A DNA stretch of 31,355 nucleotides from contig JANBTH010000139.1 of assembly GCA_027578815.1 (NCBI GenBank), positions 1 to 31,355 on the forward strand. Reading direction: 5' to 3'. This DNA comes from Coemansia sp. RSA 1804. Its lineage: Eukaryota > Kickxellomycota > Kickxellomycetes > Kickxellales > Kickxellaceae. Each line of letters starts with the position of its first letter. The first letter of the stretch is position 1. The notes below the pieces were generated by a model. That model made no database searches and was not told the origin of the DNA. It saw nothing but the letters and a program-made list of their open reading frames with translations. Of this stretch, positions 1 to 10,990 are shown piece by piece. The position numbers were made by a program, and so were the translations under genes.

Positions 1-2773
1 TTATTCGGCAGAAAGAACCTTCATTCTTTCTCTTGTTCTCATACATTGTGGAGAAACATACAACATTTCTTTTTTTTTTTCTCGACGGACAGTAATATGC
101 AGTGAAATGGAGAAGGTTTTGCCGTACAAAGGGCAAAACGAAATGTATATGCTTTCTTTATTATTATTATTATTATTATTGCTGCTAACGCAGCCGCAGC
201 CGCTCCGACAATTATGTCTTGTGCACACAAAGCATGGCTTTTTGTTTTTTGCACATGTTTTTTATTCCCAATTTTTACTTGTTCCCTGCAGTACATGCGC
301 GCTTCCTCGACATTTCCTTACATTTCCCAACCTTTTTTTTTTTTTTAAAAATTAAAGTAAAAAAAAGAAAAACGCCTTACGTTTCAGCCATATTATGAGA
401 AAAAGAAGTTCTGGGCTTTGTCAGCCCGATTTCTCTCCATGTTGTCTTTCTTTGTTGTTGTAATTTTTCGGATTCTTGCGCTGCGGGTTAAAGACAATTG
501 CCAATGTCAGTAATGATCCATATGTGCAAGCATAGGCATTCCAAACACAAAATAGAAAAAACAAGTAACAACTATCTTGGCAAGCCAAGCTAGAACTGCC
601 GATATGTTGGTGATTTTCAATTAAAAAGGGATTGGCAAAAGACTAAGAGTATCCACACCTCTTCTTTTTTCCTACAGAGCAACAGAAACTTTTTTCTTAC
701 TTTTCTTTCGGTAGAAAAAGAAATATCCAACAATTGGGATATTCGTGAGCGGGGGATGAAAGAAAAAAAAGTGTTCTATTTTTTACTCTTTGGCTCCCTC
801 TTTTTTGCTTACTGTCAATGCGCAGTGGCTTTTTCTTCTCCGAAGAATCTTCAACATCGGCATTTCCGAGCGTTGTGGTAGTAGGATGGGAAAGGGACCC
901 AAGGAAAACCAATCCGGCATTTTGCATTTACGCTTGCATTTTGCTCCACTCGATAATCCCCCACCCCCCACTCGATTCCGTATTTTTTCCCATTTCATTT
1001 CATTCTGTTTCATGATACCGGCTTGAAAGCAAGTAGCCTTGTCATCTCCGGAACATGGACCCCTATTTTCTTGCCATTTCGTGTTGGTATCAATTAAGAG
1101 AGGTGCTTTTTCTGTGATTATGCCGCAGCTAGCCACTGCTCCTTGCTTCCTTGCATGCTACATTCTACAGAGCGGCGAAAGGGGTGTTCCTCTCCATTCA
1201 TTGCTTACAGACAAATAAATGCACAATGAAGACACTGTCTTTTTTCCTCTGGAGATAGGGAGAGTAGCGTGTCTTTTCCTTTGTATTGTCTACATGGAGA
1301 AAAAAAAAAGAAAAGCCATGGACAGCAGAAATGGCAACAATATCAAGAGCAACATGGCAAGTATGCTCCCCCTTTTTTCTTTCTACAAGCCAGAGCATGG
1401 CTTTGCTTTATTTTCATGAAGCAAGTCGGCAACTCGCAGACAAGTACACAGTGCACGGACGCCTCTTTCTTTTTGTCGTTCAAAGCATCGGGTCCGAAAT
1501 ACACATCAAACCAAACGCATTCTCTCTCTTGCTTTGTTCTTATGCTGCATCCAAGCTCCTCAGCGTGTATGCTCATTGTCACCAATACCCGCGTCTTGCT
1601 ATTGTAGCAGACTGTGTAGGTGGCTAGAGAAAGGTGCGTTGTGCTTAATTTAGCTATCTATTTATTTACTTGTTTTTATTTACAACTTGTATTTGACTAA
1701 TTGCAAATGTTTTTATTTTTGTCATTGTTCTTTTCTATCTATTTATCTGCTTATTAATTGATGTACAGGGAGAACAGTAGCCGTGGAGAGACAAGGCGTT
1801 TTTTGTAAGTTTTTCTGGCTCGCTTTGGCTTTGACTTTGGCTTCATGGCTATTGTGACATTTGCAGCGCCCTCAACCACGCATTAATTGAATGCTACTTT
1901 TTCTTGCACCAGAGAACAATGGCACATTTGTCATATACATATTGGGAGTGTTTTGGCAAAATAAACAAAACAATGCGCGTATACGATACAGTAAATAGAA
2001 TGCCAAAAGCCATCAGCCAGAGTCAAGACAAAATTATTATTATAGTGGTGATCTGATTAGTATTCTACCCATCACACAGTGTTTAAGTGTGGTTTATACG
2101 CATGACGAAAAGTAAACAAAAAACGTCCAGGAAAAGAAAATCATCACACATTTCACGCCCAAAAAGTGTGGAGGCTGGAAAATCCCCCACCCCCACAGCT
2201 TTCTCTGCCTTTTCTCTCACTCACTCTCTGCTCACTCGCTTTCACTCTCGCATTCTTCGCCAGTTCAATTAGAGTCAGCAGAACCAGTCTGGGTGGCTCA
2301 GAACAAAATAGTCCTGACAGTAAAAGAAAAGAAAAGAGCGAGAAAAATAAACCCAAAAACGAAATAACGCTCACATGTGTTCTCCAGCCGCCATTAAAAA
2401 TGCAGATAGGCTTTTTTGATGTTGTTTCGAATGCGCATCAAAGTTCAAGCCGACCTTTTTTCTCTCTCTCATCCCCCACTCACTCTCTTTCTCACTCTTT
2501 GGGTTTTGCATTACTTAATTTTCAGTTTGTGATTATTTATCTCTACCAGCAAACCGTGTACTTTCTCTTTTCTTCATTTTCATTTATTTACTGCCTTCTG
2601 GGATATCCACGCTCCTCAGTTGCCGCCAGACTCCCCCTCTTTCTGTTCTACACAGCGCATTGTTGGTAGCAGAGCAGGAGGAAAACAAAATAAAGCAGCC
2701 GGGGGGAACCGTAGACAGCAGCAGCAACAACAATCAGTGCGACTTTTCCCTTTCCTTCTTTCTCCCGTTGCAG
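1..2773. other. Long non-coding region upstream of the kinase gene
   Basis: I see no convincing gene on either strand. Open frames here are short, low in complexity and arise from T-, CT- and A-rich tracts. Visible structure: a (TTA)n microsatellite at 158-180, poly-T and poly-A runs throughout, and two CT/CACTCA-rich blocks at about 2200-2255 and 2458-2500 that look like fungal promoter pyrimidine tracts. The last 30 bases before the kinase ATG form a clean polypyrimidine tract ending in CAG, which reads like a 3' splice site, so part of this region could be 5' UTR with an intron. I could not pick a convincing donor. Confidence 0.6.
158..180. repeat. (TTA)n microsatellite
   Basis: About seven and a half uninterrupted TTA units, followed directly by GCTGCTAAC. 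It lies in non-coding DNA. It produces spurious poly-Leu and poly-Asn or poly-Ile frames on the two strands. Confidence 0.9.
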
Positions 2774-5700
2774 ATGCCGTCCGAGTTCGACAGCATCGGA
2801 GCAGCGCTCCCAACAGTGGATGGACTGTTCACGCAAGGCACGGTGATCCAAGTAGACCGATACGCATGCATTGTGCAGCGGTTTCTGGCGTCAGGCGGCC
2901 ACGCCAACGTTTACTTTGTCACGCTAGTCAGCGATGGGTCCCGCCACGTGCTCAAACACATCCGATTCCCGGACGACGATCCCGGCTCCCCCGAGCGCCA
3001 GAGCGCGGAGCACGAGATCCCAATCATGGTAACGTATTCACTTTACTCATTCTTTTTTCTCCCACAGAGAGAAACCCCAGGGGCGCCACGCTAACCACCT
3101 ACTTTCTTCTTTTTCTTTTCCCATCTTGGCGTTGTTACGGTGCGATCTCCTTGTGTCGACCAATGTAGTCGCAGCTCAGCGGCCACCCAAACATTGTTTC
3201 GCTGACGGCGGCGGAGCTGGGCGGCGACAGCGCGTACATCCTGATGGAGTATTGTCCGGGCGACGTTCTCTCGCTTCTGAACGACAGTCTGCCAGGCGGA
3301 CTTGGCGAGCACACGATTCTGCAGATATTCAGCGACATGTGCAAGGCGGTGGCGCACATGCATTACCAGAATCCGCCGCTTCTGCACCGCGACCTCAAGA
3401 TCGAAAACATCCTGGCATCGGGCGCCACGTACAAGCTCTGCGACTTTGGGTCGACCTCCACACGAATGGTAGCGCCCAACGCCCGCCTCTCGCGCGGCGA
3501 AATGGTGCGGCTTGAGGAGGAGCTCCAGCACAACACGACGCTTGATTACAGGGCGCCCGAGATGGTCGACTTGTACATGCGGCGCGGACTCAGCGAGAAG
3601 ACCGATATCTGGGCGCTGGGCGTCATGCTGTACAAGCTGTGCTACTTCCGCACGCCCTTCGAGGGCTCGTCATCGCTGGCCATTCTCAACGCCGAGTACT
3701 CGGTGCCCGCAACGCCGCGGTACTCGAAGGAACTGCGTCACATCTTCCAGATGACGCTGCGCGAGGACCCGCGGGAGCGTCCCACCATATACACGCTGGC
3801 GGCGTATGTGTGCGCTCTGCGCGGGGAGCCCTGTTTGCTCGAGAACAAGTACGCGTCGCCGCCTACCTCGCCTGCCAACAACCACGACTCGGTGCAGTCG
3901 CAGACGGATGCTGGGTTCGGGTACTACGCCGACACGCAGATGCAGATACAGCAGCACCAGCAGCAGAGGGGAAACCAGCAGCCGCGCAGGTACGCAGCCT
4001 CCAACAAGCACGCGCTCAGCACCAGCAGCAGCCAGACCGACCTGAGTGCGTCCGAGGGCGTTTCGGACGCCGATTCGGGCGCCATTATTCCAATGCGCCG
4101 CGGCCGCCCGACACGCCAGGCCAACAGACACATGTCAGCGGCTCCTGCTGCTGTTTCCAAACCACCCGGCGTCTCCAACAACTACAGCAAGCATGCGTCG
4201 GCCGCTCCCAGCAGATACGGCCACACAGTCGCTGCTCCGACAAAGCCCGGCCACTCGCCCGGCGCACTGGGCATCTACAGTCCGCGCGACAGCAACGAAA
4301 CAACTGCTGCCGACGACGATGACGACGACGACGATCGCGAGGCATGCGTGAAGTCGTCGCGCGATCCGCGGCACCTGCGTATGAGCGTCAAGGCCCCCGA
4401 CGGGCGCGAAAGCATGTCTGTTGACTTTGTGCAGGGCGCGGTGTTCGGCTCCGCGCGCCGCACATCGTCGCTTCTACGACGCAATCCGAGCGCTGCAAGC
4501 TACACGTCGAGCCATCGGTCATCCACGCACGGCGCGGGAGCTGCAAACAACGGAAACAGTAGCGGCGATTTGTACTACGACCGCGCGGCGTCGATGCTTA
4601 GTCGGAAGAGCACTAGTTCGCTGCGTCTTATGAGAAGCAACAGCAGGTCGTCCACCAGCGCGGGAGGAGGCCCTCCGACTGATTTGGCGTTCGACTGTGC
4701 GCCGGTGCCTTCGCTTCCTGGCTTTGTTTGCCAGCCGCTCCCTCCTCCGCCTCCTCCTTCTTCTGCGTCTGGCCAGGTGAAGATAGCCGATATGATATCG
4801 CCGCTTTCGCTGAAGGACCCGCAGTCGCCGCTTGGACACCACGGCGTTGGCGCTGGGGTGTCGTCTGGAACGGAGGAAGCAGCAGCAGCAGCAGCAGCAT
4901 CAATTGGAAGCCCGATGAATCCGCAGGCCGGCGGAATCGACTTTGACTCAGTCAGCCAGTGGGTGGCCATGTCGCACGATGACGACTCGCCGCGGCACGA
5001 CAGCCACCAGGCGCTTGCGCGGCTGTCCACCATAGCCGAGACACAGGCCTCAGACACCGTTCGCCACGGTGGCAATAACGGTATGAATACCCGTGCTCCG
5101 GTCAAGTCCATCTACGAGATGACGATGGATAAGCTGGAGGACGATGCGCGGTTCAGTATGCTGTTTGACGACCAGACCATGTTCGATGCAAAGGCTCGGT
5201 TTGCCGCGCAGCGGAGCTCGGTCTACCAGCACCCACCCCAGACAGCGGAACCCTACGCTGGTGCTGCTTCTGGCGGTGGTATGTCTGATGAGGCGCAGAA
5301 GAACTGGAACGACCTGCCGTTTGACTTGACTGGTCAGGCAGGATCCAGCGCTAATGCGAGTGCCAATGCGCCCCGTGATGACGCATGGACCGTTCAGCCC
5401 AGACGGCGCAGGAACAATCCGCGCGCAGACAACGCAGCAGCAGCAGCAGGAGGAACTGCAATGGGCGATGGCGGATCCAGTCACTTGGACATCGACTCGG
5501 TGCTCCAGCGAGCGGCGGCCCGTAACAGGCGCACGCTGGTTGCCCAGAACAACAGGAGATCGCAGTACATCTTCGGCAACACACACGCCAGCGGCATTGG
5601 TGGTGACAATCCGCCAACGAGTTCGATGCCGCTGGCAAACACCACCACTGCTTCTTCCTTTTTCTCTCCACCACAAGCTTCGAATACCGCCGATTTGCCA

Positions 5701-6867
5701 TTATCTGGCACACAAGGTGCGGAGCAGGTTCTGAGGGCGGAGGATGTAGAGGATGGGATGCGTGTCCTTGCCGAGGACGAAATCGAGGAGCTGCTCACCA
5801 AGATGGATATGTACAATAGGGAGCTTCTTACTGAGCAGCAGAGGTGGTATGGCAACCAGCATGGCGGAGACGACGATGATGGTCCTGTTGACCTGCAGTC
5901 TCTTGATCGGATGATTGCCGAGGCAAACGACAAGATGCTGCGTGAGGAACAGCAGCAGCAAAAGCAGCAGCAGAAGGGCGGTGCGGGCACAGGCATTCTG
6001 CAGAACGTCATATCTGCTGCAAAATCAACATTCACGAAAACAACAACACCAAAATTGGACAAGGTGTCTTCTGCGTTGGATTCCGGACGGCGACCCGCAG
6101 TAGCGCCAGCAAGTGAGTCGGCACAAGCAGAAACAGCACCAGCAACGGTAGCGGAAGACACTGCAGTAGCGACAATAGCAACAGCAAAAACAGAGACAGG
6201 CTTGCGCGTGTCTCCAGAAAATGGTGAGCCGGCACACGGGAATTCGTCATCGATGCAAGCAGCCGAGGCCAGTAAACCAGACACGCCAACGAGGGATGAG
6301 GTTGGTAACGGTAGCAGCAGCATTCTTCCTGACAATGTTGGTGGCGGTGTTGCCAACACACCTCCCAAAGCAGTAACGAGTGGTGAGGGCGCCAAAACAG
6401 CAGTTGCGGAAAAACAAAACAAGGCGACTACTGCGCCAAAAGCCGGACCGCCAGCGGGACGCAATGCGCAACAACAAGAGGCTACTGCGGCGGCGGGTAA
6501 TCCTCCGTCCAGCCCGGCGGATAACGCCGACGGCCGCAGTAGCAGCAATAATGGATCAGTGCCGCGGCCGCGGGCGCCGGAAATGACGAAAACAAACACC
6601 GATGTCCCGTCATCGCCCGATCCGCTGGCCGAGGTGCGTGCGCGGCTGAAGAAGAAGCAGAGTTCGCCGGCGCTTGCCACCACATCGGGTCGTCCGCCAA
6701 CCTCCAATAGCGCAGCCGGTGCTGGCGGTGGGCTGGCTGCTCGTGCGGCGTTTCTGGACAAAGCTGGCTCCCATTCAAGCACGCCTCCTCCAGCTGCCGG
6801 AAGACCGGGGCCTAGAAAGCAGCCAAAGTCCGTCAAGAATCTCGTAGCGATGTTTGAGCACTCTTAG
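2774..6867 (+). CDS. ARK1: Ark1/Prk1/AAK1-family actin-regulating serine/threonine kinase, two exons
   Basis: Joining 2774-3028 to 3169-6867 gives a protein of about 1317 residues. The kinase domain spans roughly residues 30-300: glycine loop LASGGHANVYFV (38-49), lysine K61 in VLKHI, alpha-C glutamate E81, gatekeeper M111, HRD with D160, DFG at 177-179 and DYRAPEMVDLY with APE at 214-216. DYRAPEMVDLY and EIPIM..LSGHPNIV are typical of the NAK family (yeast Ark1/Prk1, human AAK1/GAK). By family knowledge these kinases phosphorylate endocytic coat and actin-patch proteins such as Pan1/Sla1 or AP2 and help disassemble them. The remaining 1000 residues are Ser/Ala/Gln-rich and probably disordered, with a poly-Asp run (about 4313-4335), a PLPPPPPP stretch near 4737-4761 and a poly-Ala run near 4879-4899. 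The tail ends in a conserved-looking short segment, KSVKNLVAMFEHS. The tail is longer than in yeast members. The ATG at 2774 opens a frame that reaches the glycine loop. A 5' non-coding intron ending at 2773 is possible. Confidence 0.93.
3029..3168 (+). other. Spliceosomal intron in the kinase gene
   Basis: GTAACG donor after codon 85, GCTAAC branch-like site at 3090-3095, pyrimidine tract, and TAG acceptor at 3166-3168, the first AG after the branch site. It is a phase-0 intron of 140 nt. Splicing restores the family-typical spacing of two residues between IM and LSGHPNIV. A second acceptor-like site, TTTTTTCTCCCACAG, ends at 3067 inside the intron. Using it, or keeping the intron, leads to TAA at 3092-3094. 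Confidence 0.9.
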
Positions 6868-7349
6868 CCTGTTTTTATGTGTTGTTATTTCGGTAAGCAG
6901 GAGTAAATAAAATTAAAAAAGCAAAATGTTCGAGACGATCACCGCTCAGACTGGTGGTGTGGTCCAGACCGCTATGCTTTTTTACTCTCGTCACTTTTTG
7001 CCATTGTTGATCATGCTTTTTTTTCTTGTCCCAAAAAAAGATACGTGTGGCGCAAATCAAACAGAGAAACGATGACGGTGATTGGCTGGTTCGTCAAACG
7101 TAAACAAACGGTGATTTGAGTAATAAAGCGCTCTTTATTTTATTTACCACTCTTTAAATTTTGGTTTCGTCCCCATTCCCCCCCTGCACCCCCGCGCTTT
7201 AACCTATTTTTTTTATTTCTTCAATTGACAAAAAAACCAACAGCATTTCGAAAAAATCAATTAGTTATTACTTAATTATATTTACTTATTGTGTGCATTT
7301 GATATCCCCTTTCTATATATTTTGGTTTGCTTATCTTTTTCTTTCAAGT
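6868..7349 (+). other. Intergenic region with kinase 3' end
   Basis: No gene is visible. AATAAA at 6906-6911, 39 bases after the stop codon, is a good polyadenylation signal for the kinase. At 7122-7139 AATAAAG and CTTTATT form an inverted repeat around CGCT, so a poly(A)-like signal is present on both strands. A C-rich tract (about 7175-7200) and T-rich DNA precede the next gene. Confidence 0.6.
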
Positions 7350-10079
7350 ATGGCATTGCGGCCGTTCAGGATTCCCGAAACACGACTGCTAGTCATCAAT
7401 GAGCTGGTGGTGCAGACGACGCTGACATTCAGGACAGACGAGGACGAGGAGTTAAACTATCGATACACGGAGAACAAGGACCTGCAGACGCTTGTGCAAA
7501 CAGCAGTGGTTTCACTGGTGAATTGCGGATACACACATGGAATCGCCCAGGGCCCCGGGTTCATCCTCCACCAGCTGCGCAAGAAATGGCCAATAGGAAG
7601 ACGGTACATCTTCACGCGCCATGGCGAGCCATTACAGTCGAGTCTGCACAAGTATTTTTTCCAGCTGGAGTTTGTCGACGATGCGGCTGCTACGACTGGT
7701 GGTTTGCCGCCGGTGCTGGAGATCACCGAGCTGCGTGGAATCGGACTGTCGCCCTCCGTTTCGTCGATGGCCGGGTCGACTATCGAGGGCCTCGATGCCG
7801 TGGCATTGCCGCCGATGGCGGCCATATTTGGCGGCACCAACCAGCAGCAGCAGCAGCAACAGCAGCGGTATTCGGCAGATATGGCCAGGAGGTCTGGCGG
7901 CCACCGACGTAGTGGCTCAGGCCATTCGAACAGGTCATTCCAGTCGTCGTACTCGAACCGCCCGCAGTCGCCCAGTCCGCTCAGTCACCGAGGCCTCTCT
8001 CCCGACACCGGCAGACAACCTGCGTACCACCGCTCGGTCCAGGGCGCACTGTTATCGTCCTCGCCGCCCCAGCTGCACACGCAGTACCCAGGCCGCTCAG
8101 GAATGGAAGAAAGCCCCCGGGTTTCCACCGACAATGGCACGAGTCTGCGTGGCGGTCGTCGGCAAGCAGGCGGCGGCAGCGCTGACAACGAGATTCTCAG
8201 TAGCCAAAATAACACTAACAATATCCGTGGTGCACCGGACGAGAGGTCGCCGGCAATGAGCACGCTGCGCACACGCTCGGTGTCCCGGAGTAGCATCGGG
8301 TCGGCCAACGGATCAATGCAACAGAGCATTGCCGAGGAACCCCCCGCTAACGAAAACGATGACGATGCTGATGAGGCTGCCACTGGTGCTGCGGCTGCAA
8401 GAGCGGTGGAAGCGGCGGCTTCAGATTCTGCGAAGCTTCATCGGTCTGGCGCACCCAGTGGCCCCTCGCCTCCCATTAACAGCCAGCTGCGCATTGGTCG
8501 CACCTCGTGGTACCGCTCGCTCCATGGGATCTCGCCGCTCTCGCGACAACAGAAATCGCTGTCTAGCAGCGACAACGAGTTTGCGTTTGGCGGTACTGCT
8601 GGCGCGGATTCTGCTGTTGTTTCTCTCCAGCACGCCGACCCCAGGATTGCTCAAACCGCGCTGGCTGCTGCTCCCACACGAGGAGGTTCTGCGCTCGATG
8701 TCTCAAAGATCCCAAGAATTGCTGGTCAACCAGTGCGGAGGAGTCTGGTGGCTCAGGATGACTCCCTTTCTCCGCCCACCGGAATTGGCGGTAGTTCTGG
8801 TGGCAGTGGCAGCGATGGCCTTGCCGCCAGACTCAAGCGCAAGATCCTCTCGCCCATCAACATGCACCGCGAAAGGCTGCAGCGCAATAGCAGCAGCCTT
8901 TCGCGCGAGATGCAGCGTGCGCAGGCGGTGGAGAGCCGGGCAGCGCGTGGGGACTCTGGGTCTGTTGCTGCTGCTAGTGCTAAGGCTGATGGAGCGAGTG
9001 CTTTGAACGGCGGCAGCTATGGCGAGCGGCCGCATCTATCTGCATCTATTGTTGCCGATCCTCGTGGAGAGCCAGCTGTTGATTCCCGCTTGTCTGAGGA
9101 CGATAATGTGTCAATGATGTCTACTGATAGCGCTGTTCATCGCCCCAGCATGCCGCCGCCCTCGAAGATCCCACCGCCGCGCACACAGCGCCTGTCCCAA
9201 TCGAATGAGCAAGAGCAGCGGCAGCAGCATCAAGCCAAGAATGACGGCAGCGGAGCGTTCCGGTACAGGTCGGCGGCGGACATTGCGTCTATTCCCGAGG
9301 CCGTGAAGAACGCTCTGTTACGCAGAATCCGCTCACCTCTGGGCGGGCGGCCCGACAAATCGTCTGCGCGGCTGAGTGTGAGGGACCGCATTGCTGCCTT
9401 CAACACACTGACGGTTAACAGTAGAAGAAACAGCAAGAGCCAGGAGCACTACAAGGAGCACCAGCAGCAGCAGCAGCAGCAGCAACAGGTAACTCCGCCG
9501 GTGTCGGGCTCCGAGCACTCGTCGTCGGCCAGGATGGCAGCAGCCGCTGGTTCTGCCAAGCAGATCCCGCCATCATCGCCAGCCATTGCGCGGGACCTGG
9601 CCACTCCCTCTTCCTATGGACGTACACGAATCGGCACCGCCACTGGATTTATCAGCCTGGCATCGCCGGTCTCGGTGTCCGGAGTCGTTCGGCCGCACAG
9701 TCGCGCCAGCTCCTCGGTGGTATCGATGAACACACGTCCTGTGTCGCCGGCGCTTTCGCAGCGAAGCAACGTATCCATGCGTGTGCAGGACGCTATCAAC
9801 GCGCTTGAGCGCGCCGCCAACGCTGCTTCTGCTGGTGGTTCTTCTGTTGCGACTACGCCTCGTGCGCTGAATTCGCCCGCTGTCGGGTCGGGCTTGAGCG
9901 GCACAAAACGGTCGGCGGCAGCGGCCTCCGACGCTCTCGACCGCTTCTCTACTCCTACTAAACGTCCCCGCGCCCCGTCGCTTGTCTCCTACGCTGATCC
10001 TAACCCCGATGCTGGTTCGTCTTCGGTTAGTCCTTTTGGCATGGTTCAGCGCATCATTCGCCGGAATACTGGCCGTTAG
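7350..10079 (+). CDS. Large disordered protein with N-terminal folded domain and two EB1-type SKIP motifs
   Basis: I do not recognise a named family. The start at 7350 is the first ATG in the frame; the frame extends 57 bases further upstream only through GTG. The product is 909 residues. Residues 1 to about 115 look folded (ETRLLVINELVVQTTLTF, then alternating hydrophobic segments to YFFQLEFV). The remainder is Ser/Pro/Arg-rich with poly-Gln encoded by CAG runs at about 7842-7866 and 9462-9488. SKIP occurs at residues 452-455 (VSKIPRIAGQPVRRS) and 605-608 (PPPSKIPPPRTQR), each in a basic Ser/Pro context. That matches the SxIP ligand of EB-family microtubule end proteins. KRSAAAASD...KRPR near the C-terminus resembles a bipartite nuclear signal. 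A role at microtubule plus ends or the spindle is inference. It sits head-to-tail 482 bp behind the kinase. AATAAA at 10366-10371 may end the transcript. Confidence 0.88.
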   Translation: MALRPFRIPETRLLVINELVVQTTLTFRTDEDEELNYRYTENKDLQTLVQTAVVSLVNCGYTHGIAQGPGFILHQLRKKWPIGRRYIFTRHGEPLQSSLHKYFFQLEFVDDAAATTGGLPPVLEITELRGIGLSPSVSSMAGSTIEGLDAVALPPMAAIFGGTNQQQQQQQQRYSADMARRSGGHRRSGSGHSNRSFQSSYSNRPQSPSPLSHRGLSPDTGRQPAYHRSVQGALLSSSPPQLHTQYPGRSGMEESPRVSTDNGTSLRGGRRQAGGGSADNEILSSQNNTNNIRGAPDERSPAMSTLRTRSVSRSSIGSANGSMQQSIAEEPPANENDDDADEAATGAAAARAVEAAASDSAKLHRSGAPSGPSPPINSQLRIGRTSWYRSLHGISPLSRQQKSLSSSDNEFAFGGTAGADSAVVSLQHADPRIAQTALAAAPTRGGSALDVSKIPRIAGQPVRRSLVAQDDSLSPPTGIGGSSGGSGSDGLAARLKRKILSPINMHRERLQRNSSSLSREMQRAQAVESRAARGDSGSVAAASAKADGASALNGGSYGERPHLSASIVADPRGEPAVDSRLSEDDNVSMMSTDSAVHRPSMPPPSKIPPPRTQRLSQSNEQEQRQQHQAKNDGSGAFRYRSAADIASIPEAVKNALLRRIRSPLGGRPDKSSARLSVRDRIAAFNTLTVNSRRNSKSQEHYKEHQQQQQQQQQVTPPVSGSEHSSSARMAAAAGSAKQIPPSSPAIARDLATPSSYGRTRIGTATGFISLASPVSVSGVVRPHSRASSSVVSMNTRPVSPALSQRSNVSMRVQDAINALERAANAASAGGSSVATTPRALNSPAVGSGLSGTKRSAAAASDALDRFSTPTKRPRAPSLVSYADPNPDAGSSSVSPFGMVQRIIRRNTGR
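7842..7866 (+). repeat. CAG tract encoding poly-Gln
   Basis: A run of CAG with one CAA near its end encodes about eight glutamines just after the N-terminal domain of the 909-residue protein. The CAA interruption is typical of a stabilised glutamine tract. Confidence 0.85.
9462..9488 (+). repeat. CAG tract encoding poly-Gln
   Basis: A second, similar glutamine tract in the same 909-residue protein, again closed by a CAA codon. Confidence 0.85.
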
Positions 10080-10990
10080 GTTTTCCCTTATATTTTGTTA
10101 TTGTTTTTTTCGGTTTCTCCGTTGGATCTTGCTTTTGTCTACTTCTTCCTCCTCCTTTTCTTTGTCTGGTTAGCAATCTTTACTTTACGACACTGCAATG
10201 CGTTTTGTGGAAATGGTGGGTGTTGGCGGGTATGCTCCTTGCTTTTGGTTTTCTTCTCTTGCCCCCTTCTGTTCTTCGCGCTTGATGACTTTGCGTGGTT
10301 CTTGTTCTGCAGCGTGCCCTTTGTTTTATTTATTTTTCAAAGCACGTTAGATGTTTTTGTTGTTAAATAAAATACACGTGTTTTTCGTGGGAGCGGAGAG
10401 TAACTAGTCAGCTGAACTATGACTTGTATGTTACAAATAATTGCAAAGACGGAAAAGCAAAACGTCATAGCACTGTTGGCATCCTGGAAACATCTGACAT
10501 CTGACCACATGAATAATAATAAAATTTACAAAACAAAACAAAGGATACTTGAAAAGACACGCCTAAACTTTTTATTGATTGCCACAAGGAATAAAAGTAT
10601 AGTATATGATGCCACTAATTGTTAAAAGAAATAAAGTTCCAAACATTAATAAAATCTTTCAATTTCTTAGCAACAAAGACAAGACAAGGGGGCACAAGAA
10701 CAAAATTAAATGGTCATGTTTTATTGCGTCTTAATAAAAAAGACAAGCTTTATCCGCAAAATCTTAATGCAATATGCATTTGCGATCAGTCCGGCCAGCA
10801 TATCCGCAGTGAAAAACGTATTTAAAATTCATATAAATACCGCCATTACCCGCTCCCTGAAAAATTCTTGGACATAATTACTTTACCATTCGCTACACGC
10901 CCTGATTGACTAGCTTATTCCTTAGTAATATAGACCACTTTACTGAATATCCAACACCGTAGCACCTAATACTACAATAGATTAACCAAA
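10080..10990. other. 3' flank and start of AT-rich spacer
   Basis: The first 300 bases are T-rich and probably 3' UTR of the preceding gene, with AATAAA at 10366-10371. After about 10400 the base composition shifts abruptly to AT-rich. A TATAAATA box lies at 10832-10839, upstream of the small ORF at 10991. No gene is supported inside the stretch. Confidence 0.55.
10832..10839 (+). promoter_or_regulatory. TATA box candidate for the 73-residue ORF
   Basis: TATAAATA in AT-rich DNA, about 150 bases upstream of the ATG at 10991. In such AT-rich sequence a chance match is quite possible. Confidence 0.3.

Noticed and set aside
107..355. Plus-strand frame with a poly-Leu stretch resembling a membrane segment
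   Set aside because: It is created by the (TTA)n repeat and T-rich DNA; no conserved sequence or gene context supports it.
783..1136. Minus-strand frame of 117 codons in the left non-coding region
   Set aside because: Composition looks random, other frames of similar length overlap it, and nothing resembles a protein family.
5481..6836. 451-codon minus-strand frame opposite the kinase tail
   Set aside because: It is a GC-rich shadow of the disordered kinase C-terminus; the plus-strand kinase reading is continuous and conserved.
7122..7139. AATAAAG-CGCT-CTTTATT as a mobile-element end or terminator
   Set aside because: Short, alone, and better explained as poly(A)-like signals on both strands.
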